Source of the DNA: Nissolia schottii
Taxonomy: Eukaryota; Streptophyta; Magnoliopsida; Fabales; Fabaceae
Length of the DNA stretch: 64,000 nt
Assembly: GCA_003254905.1 (NCBI GenBank)
Contig: QANU01011901.1
Span: forward strand, 520,993-584,992
Direction of reading: 5' to 3'
Notes under the pieces: generated by a model
Databases searched by the model: none
The model's input: only the letters and a program-made list of their open reading frames with translations
What the model was told of the DNA's origin: nothing
Position numbers and translations under genes: made by a program
Shown: one piece after another, positions 56,717-64,000 of the stretch
Layout of the letters: each line of letters opens with the position of its first letter
Numbering within the stretch: position 1 is the first letter of the stretch

Positions 56717-56995
56717 AGAGATGAGATAGTGTTGCAGGCACCTGCTATTATTTCCTTTTTCTGTTAGGGAGGGTTTAATGGAAGGGGAGGTAATGGATAA
56801 TACTTTTATTCCAAGTTTAGAGCATCTGTTTGATTTCATCATTACCATGAGTTTGGGTTGGGAGTTGAAAGGAGGTGGCATGAATATCCCTTGGCTATGA
56901 ATGTTGGAGGTGGTCCGTCAAACTGTTTCTTATTATTGTTTTTATACTCTCAGTGCTGACATATCTGGTATCTTTTTTCACTTCCAGGAGTTTGA
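47676..56995 (+). CDS. FCA: FCA flowering-time regulator (two RRMs and a WW domain)
   Basis: Nuclear RNA-binding protein of the autonomous flowering pathway; in Arabidopsis it promotes proximal 3'-end processing, lowering FLC expression, and limits its own mRNA. Nineteen exons: 47676-48021, 48675-48745, 48886-48964, 51002-51084, 51170-51221, 51824-51891, 52140-52206, 52469-52548, 52626-52690, 53353-53409, 53526-53691, 54558-54635, 54741-55292, 55692-55895, 55979-56188, 56287-56325, 56445-56510, 56594-56639, 56988-56995. All joins are GT-AG and in frame: 778 residues from the CTG at 47676, or 744 from the first ATG (47778). A Gly/Arg/Pro-rich N-terminus precedes RRM1 (KLFVGSVP, GCCFIKYA) and RRM2 (KLFVGSLN, GCGFVKYS), then a long Gln/Pro-rich region, a WW domain (WTEHLSPEGFKYYYNSVTGE, then SRWEKPEE) and the closing EWMWKNKPA. 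It is apparently intact. The exon 15 donor and last tiny exon are the least certain joins. Confidence 0.93.
48965..51001 (+). promoter_or_regulatory. Large FCA intron 3 with likely proximal poly(A) site
   Basis: This 2.04-kb intron splits RRM1 between TGQHQ and GCCFIKY, exactly where the large intron 3 of Arabidopsis FCA lies. There, promoter-proximal polyadenylation gives the truncated beta transcript and autoregulates FCA. Read-through here would add GMRNFNTLRLL and stop. An AATAAA at 49482 is one candidate signal. Position and size conservation are seen; polyadenylation is inferred. Confidence 0.6.
49037..49320 (+). other. Coding-like small ORF inside FCA intron 3 (one frameshift)
   Basis: The ATG at 49037 opens MGDKMSSSSSQFVFATSSG in one frame; after a T6C5-type run near 49114-49124 the other frame continues PVIPEGGKTTKLVICSLY, RWDLGGPKDPALAIVAAEAG and a hydrophobic QLIVVGVSVAIVVELFLSKI to a stop at 49318. 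Joined by a single indel it would be about 94 residues: a Ser-rich leader, a soluble part and one membrane segment. I do not recognise it. It could be a nested small gene, a pseudogene or chance. Confidence 0.4.
56681..56714. repeat. (AC)n microsatellite in last FCA intron
   Basis: Seventeen AC dinucleotides between exons 18 and 19 of FCA. Confidence 0.95.
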
Positions 56996-57999
56996 ACTTC
57001 GATGGGTTGAGCTTGAGGTCGCACATAGAGATGTTTTAGCTTTCCAAGGGGTGCAAAACAGAATATCTAATCTGATGCTCAAAGGTAGGGCACCGCCACC
57101 TTCATTTTGACCCAAAATAACATGTAACCGTTTATTTTTCATTCATGAGTTACTTTGGTCCTCATTGTTGAGGTTTATCTATCACTTACTGGCTCAGCAG
57201 TAAGGGCTTTTGGGGTCAATACATATGGTAGGAAATGCCCTATCCAGATCGTCTTGTGTAACATAAGCTTCGATTTAATTATAAATTTTAACTTGACCTC
57301 AGCTGTGGTCACTAATAGATCTGCTTGGTATGGAGCAGATAACTATTAGGATTAGTTTGGTACGGGTAAAAACGGGAGTGAAGAATACATAGATTAGATT
57401 TATTAGTAAAATGAAAGTTATATAAAACTCATTCTTGTATTTACCTCTTTACTTCTATTCTAAACTGTCCATAAAAAGGAGGATGAGATTACTAATAGTG
57501 CGGTTTTTTTATTGGGAATCAGTTTTTAAGGAATTTTATTTTGTTTCGTCCTAGTTTTAGTGGTCGTTCGGCATGCTGAAGTTCGGGGACAACAGTAATT
57601 TGCGATGTAGCAATGCCTGGTAGTAGGATATCCATTCGTTTGTTGCCCTCTTAGTGGTGAATAGAAGGAATTTGGCGAGTGTTTAGATTAATTTTGACTA
57701 AAGGATGATTGTAATTGATAGTGTTTTATCTCCGCAGTCAAACATAATTCTTCCTACTAATTAATTCGTTTTTCTACGTACTGGTGATTTTGGTGCGATA
57801 CTCACGAGGCTTATGCTTAAATGAAAGTAAAAGAATATAATTTAATACGTAAAAAGCAAACGTCATTTACATTCATCAATACTAAAAACGGGTGAATCTC
57901 CAACGGTGATAATATAGCATCGAGCCTCCGCCAAATAGTCCCATAAGGTGTCAACATGAGAACTATAATTTTATTTTCGAGTCAATTTAAAGTAAGTAA
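56996..57999. other. FCA 3' UTR and convergent intergenic region
   Basis: The first 120 bp or so is probably FCA 3' untranslated region. The remainder lies between the convergent FCA and peroxidase genes; the right part likely contains the peroxidase 3' untranslated region. No additional gene seen. Confidence 0.45.
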
Positions 58000-59290
<1,291 letters not shown>

Positions 59291-59364
59291 TTTTAGGGAC
59301 AAAAATTCTTGCTAGTGACACTATGACTTATTATGAAGGTTGATTGGCATGCTTAATCGCTGCT

Positions 59365-59378
59365 CTTCTATATGTAGG
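59365..59378 (-). promoter_or_regulatory. Possible TATA box of the peroxidase gene
   Basis: On the minus strand ctacatatagaag lies about 80 bp upstream of the ATG at 59290. Distance fits; match is moderate. Confidence 0.35.
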
Positions 59379-62300
59379 AACATAAAGGTGAAGTGCTCAT
59401 TGATAGAAAAAAGAAGCTAACTTGGTCATGGGAGACACAGTCAACCATAACAAGTAGCCAGTAATGTATGATCACCTAATGCCATGTGCCTTTTGCATTC
59501 CTTTTAGATTCATTCCTCTCCTTCACATATCGAAGTTGGTAGCAAAATAAGTTAGCTTTTCCTCTCTTTTAGTAATCAAAGAGTGAAACTGAAGTTGTTG
59601 GGAGAGATAAACAGAGAGACGCAGAGTCATTACCATCATATATGACTTGGTCCTCATCCAAGTTCTAAGGTGACTGTGTATTTGGTATATTTTGTTCTTT
59701 GTTTACAAAGAAAAATGAAGTTTAGCTCGAAAACTAAATCAGTTACAATTACACCAGCCACCAACAATTCATGACGTTGATTCATCGTGCTTGAGTGTAA
59801 GAATTCACGTGGACACCTTTTGAAGAATAAGGGAAATTATTGGTATTATGTATGTTTTTGGCCAATTTAATTTAATATTGCATTGAACGTTTACTATAAT
59901 CGGACCATATTTCAAAATTCGTTGGCTACATTTCTTTGGGTCGTAATCATGGGCCTTATTGACGCAGTTCATTAAGATGAGAAGTCATTTTAATTTTTTT
60001 ACAGCCCATGATAAAAAGTGAGTATGTACGGGCCAAAATGATCGAAATAATCTTGATTCAATGTTACCAGCCCAATTTCCGGTGAAATATGATATAACAA
60101 TTTATCAACCAACCACTCTTAATTTCCTTTAACTATTCATTTATAATTTATATCCAAACTTCGGCCCTTTAACTAGTAAACTAAAAACTTCGAGTGGCCA
60201 ATGGGCAGTTGCCATCGCCATATGCTAATGATTCAGAGTCATCCATCTTTTTCTAGTCTGTACCTAGGAACTGTTAGGGATACTTTTTTTAGGTTGAAAG
60301 ATATATGGAGGGGGTGGTATTTTCCGAATCATAATCATAATAATTGTGTAAAGTGGCTATGAAGCTTGGAAAGTTGGAAGAGTTTTCCATCAATTGGTGA
60401 ACATCTACGGCGCCACATTTAGCACACACAGTCTTTGTCCAACATATTCCTAAACTTGCAGAACAAGTAAGGAATAAAGAAAATTTTGAAGCCACACACA
60501 CTCACCCAAGGTTTTCCACCTATTTTGAAACTTATCTTAATTAATGGGTGTCACTTAATTTAAGATTAGCTTGCCTGCATTTATAAACAGTCAAAATGGA
60601 ATACCTTTTAAAGCAAAAATTGTTTTCACACAAACTAGTTTATACTGTCAAGGTGTTGGCTTCGGTAAAAAGAGTTCATGTCTCATAAACATGTGGTCCC
60701 AAATTTAATCTCAGGATTTTTGTGATAAAAAAATAGGTGTATTATTAGCAAGGTTAAGAAAATTTGAGTTGAGACAGAAGTTCAGAGGTTTAATTGGTTA
60801 AACTGAAATTTAATAAAAATGTACATTTTATTATTTATATGTGTATATACGTAATTAATTGTTATATAATAAATAAATTCATTTTATATAGTATTTGTGC
60901 ATTATTAGTGTTGTGAGAGTATATTTTTTTAACATAATATATAAATATTACAATAAAATTAATTAAAAAAATTATATAACATTTTTTCTAAGAATTTTTT
61001 TTTTAAATTGCAGTTAAAAAAGGGAGAGAGAGAACGTGTCCAATTTTGACATATCTGGTTCGCTGATTTTTGGATTCAAATCTGGATATCCAGATAGGGG
61101 CTAGTTTTCAAAACCATGATTACTACGCAGCATAATTGGCTCACCTGATCAATATTCTTCTACTCATCTATTAGTATAATTTGGGTATAATTCTTGCATT
61201 TCTAACCTGTTAATTGGTGAGTAATATGTAATATGTAAATATTTTTGTAAACTTTCAATGAATTTGGAAACCTATCTTTATTCTTAATTGAATCCGGTCT
61301 TTCCCTCGACCTAATCTTTTCATCTATTTAAAAAAAAAAAACAAACAGGTGAGTCATATGAGAGGTATCATTTAAGTGGCTATTGCATGAGTAACTGGAG
61401 TTTGGATTCATTGAGATGCCTTTCCAAAGAATCATATGGGTTGTATGCAAATGACTAGACCTTCTCTCACTTCAATTCCTTATTGATTCGATTTCATCAG
61501 AGCATCAAATTGATTGGCACTCCTACAGTTGGATTGCAAGAAGATACGAACATTTTTCCGGTGCTAGCTTCCCTTTATGCAATTCGAGAACATAAAGTTT
61601 TGATCGCTGGAAAGTTTGGGGAATACAAAAAAAGTCACAATCCAAATGGCTTTAATTTATACATTTCTTCATCGCTTCAGGAAGAGAATATTCATTAACC
61701 TGCACTGCGGCATGGTGTGGGAAAAACGTGTTAAGGCTTAATATATCACACCGACTTTATATGTTTCATTATTTCAATGTCTTTTCTTTCTATTCACTTC
61801 TTCCTTATCTGCTTGTGTACATACTACTGCTAGCTACTTGCATGTTAATGCCAATCAATTATTCAAAGAACCAATTATAATTCATCGTGTTACGTTCCAC
61901 TACTACCATAGTATAAACCTCTCCTTTTTTAGCTTGTACTGTTCGTGTCATGCTTTAAGGTGTTGATACATACAAACTATCTTGTCAAAGGCAACTTTCT
62001 ATATTCAAGCGTGAAAAATAAGAGAGGGACATATATAAAGCAAGAGAATCCTTTACTAACAAGTTTCGAACTCATTTCTTCTTCCTAGCTTCTCACTTCC
62101 AATTTATCTTCGGAACACACACACTGTCAATCCAAAATATTCTATCTACATTGTTAAACTGTTAGCAACTCTAGTACTCATCAACTCACGTGAATCAATC
62201 ATGGCTTCTTAATCTCCAAATCTAGTGTCTTAGATGGATAGAATTAACGTCTTATACCGGGCCATGCATATCATATATATCATCTACCTTTTGAACAGTG

Positions 62301-64000
62301 TAGGAAATTATATATGAGCTACAATAAATTGATTCCTAATCATTTTTTTTAAAGTAAATAATTATCTTTTGTACTGATTCTAAACATCATTTGCAAGACA
62401 AAAACTATAGCTACTAAATATTATCACAAAAATCATATAAACTTTTGCTAGATGAAATTTCAAGAAAATTGTCAATTTTATGTATCATAAACTTTGAATC
62501 ACAAGACAATGGGCTTTATCATTGCGCTAACACTCACGTTTTGAAAAGCATTCTCTTTTGTTTGCGAAGGTAAATTGTACGCATTTATATCTGTGCAAAC
62601 CGTATTACATGAGAGTCCTTTGCATTAGGCCATCCTTTATCTCAAAGGGATGAAACATGAATTATGATTAACCTAAAATTCCATGACTCCCAAATAAAGT
62701 CCCTTTTATTTTTTTCTTTTATACCTATGTACCACTTGATGTTCGCTCATGACCAGCTACTTGCATATATACCCGTATTTATCTAAGCTGTCCATATATA
62801 CCTTGTGTCTTCAGAAGTGATAGAAAGCAATTTATGAACAAGAAGCGCGGTACAATCCAATTGACATCATCTCTAAAGCTAAAGCTGTACGAATAATCAG
62901 CATGTACAATTTCATAGGCCTGGTTATAATCCAATCGAGCAAGCAATCACCGAGCTAGGTACACAAAATTACCAAGCTTGGAAAGTATAATGGTTTGGCC
63001 AATTGCTTCTCTGCTATGTTACAATTTCTATGCTAGGGCATGAGAACCGTATACAGAATTTCGCAATGCTTTTTCCACCGCACCAATATATAGAAAAATT
63101 CTTAGAACAAGAGAAATTTATTGGTCTGATTCATTTGTATTTTTGACACATTAATAAATGTGAGTGATTTAAGAAATAAGAGTAACCTGTATTTACTTAT
63201 AAATCAAACAATGAATGAATCATAATAATATATAGTGAAATAACAATTAACAATTTCTCCAATATATATTATATGTCATCTCATCATCCATGTATCTTTT
63301 GCGCCATCAACAAGGAACGAGCCATGATCTAGCAATTTCCTTTGTAGGAAACACACATCATGATTGAATGGCGGAAGCCCCATGTTTGTATGTAGCATAC
63401 AGGGGATGATGATGATAGAAAAAAGCTAAAATAGTTACTGCTCAAGTAATAATGTTGCTAACTTTTTCCATACCTCATGCATTGTGTCAAGTCATGGGAC
63501 AATCATAACACCACACAGTACTCCTCCTCTTCGATGATACAAAAGTTTTCAACTTTTTCTTCTCATAAAACTTCTCTCATATCATGGAGTTCCCAACAAC
63601 ACTACTTATTTGCTAATCAACTAACATATTCTTGACTTCACTTTTCCCGGTAAAGGGGTCTCTGCCATAAGTATCTGAGTGGGAAAAAAGACGCAGCTAG
63701 CAAGCTAGCTACAAGATCTAATTAACCACATGCAAAGTAAAATGCACAAATTAAGAGAAAACCCTAACCCTAAAAAGATTGGTTTTCCACGCACCGCCAA
63801 CAAAAAAATAAAGGAAAGAATAATGCGTAACACATGAGCAAAAGAAGATTAAGGAAAGGGGGAAAAGTAGCTCATAATATTGTCCAACAAATATATCTAG
63901 TCTAGTTACAAAGAATAAAGCATCGAAAGAAATAAGTTAAAAGCAGGAAAATCAGAATCTAGAGCGCCCTTGGGCTGCAAGGGGTGTTGGGGGGGGGGGG
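59379..64000. other. Intergenic, no gene seen (right edge)
   Basis: No domain-bearing open frame on either strand over 4.6 kb; open frames at 60289 (minus) and 61483 (plus) have no recognisable motif. Sequence is AT-rich with simple A/T runs. The window ends in a run of twelve G, which may mark a nearby assembly gap. Confidence 0.45.

Noticed and set aside
56523..56881. Minus-strand ORFs with runs of Cys-Val
   Set aside because: Translation of the (AC)n microsatellite.
61483..61698. 71-residue plus-strand ORF
   Set aside because: No motif, no splice context and no family resemblance; consistent with a chance ORF in intergenic DNA.

Overview
This is a eudicot plant nuclear window. The evidence is AT-rich intergenic DNA, spliced genes with GT-AG introns, plant-only families (plant mobile domain, class III peroxidase, invertase/pectin methylesterase inhibitors, FCA, GT47) and many degraded transposons. 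Several repeats look like those of legume genomes, but I cannot name a species from sequence alone.

Layout. 1-8.8 kb is gene-free repeat DNA: a MITE-like element, a 338-bp tandem array interleaved with two duplicated Mutator-like (MULE) ends, a LINE RNase H fragment and a GC-rich repeat block. 9.3-17.2 kb holds three same-strand genes for secreted inhibitors of the invertase/PMEI family, plus a decayed fourth copy. 17.97-19.39 kb is a Pack-MULE that has captured the 5' part of a FRA8/F8H-like GT47 glucuronosyltransferase gene. 21.1-22.7 kb is a two-exon gene for an unrecognised single-pass membrane protein (minus strand). 24.9-34.4 kb is one large MULE-type insertion with about 0.8-kb terminal inverted repeats and a 9-bp target duplication. 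It contains a decayed plant-mobile-domain gene bounded by inverted telomere-like repeats, a Ty3/Gypsy reverse transcriptase fragment and a decayed MuDR-type transposase. 36.7-41.6 kb is an intact 13-exon galactokinase gene (minus). A fourth inhibitor gene lies at 46.4-46.9 kb (minus). 47.7-57.0 kb is an intact FCA flowering-time gene (plus) with a likely CUG start and the characteristic large intron 3. 58.0-59.3 kb is a four-exon class III peroxidase gene (minus). The last 4.7 kb shows no gene I can support.

How they relate. The host genes are unconnected functionally: sugar salvage (galactokinase), cell-wall/apoplast proteins (inhibitors, peroxidase) and RNA 3'-end control of flowering (FCA). 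The accessory story is Mutator biology. At least four MULE-type termini are present, one element has taken up a host gene fragment, and the largest carries a plant-mobile-domain gene with its transposase. Exon joins for galactokinase, FCA and peroxidase were worked out by hand, and all keep frame across every junction.
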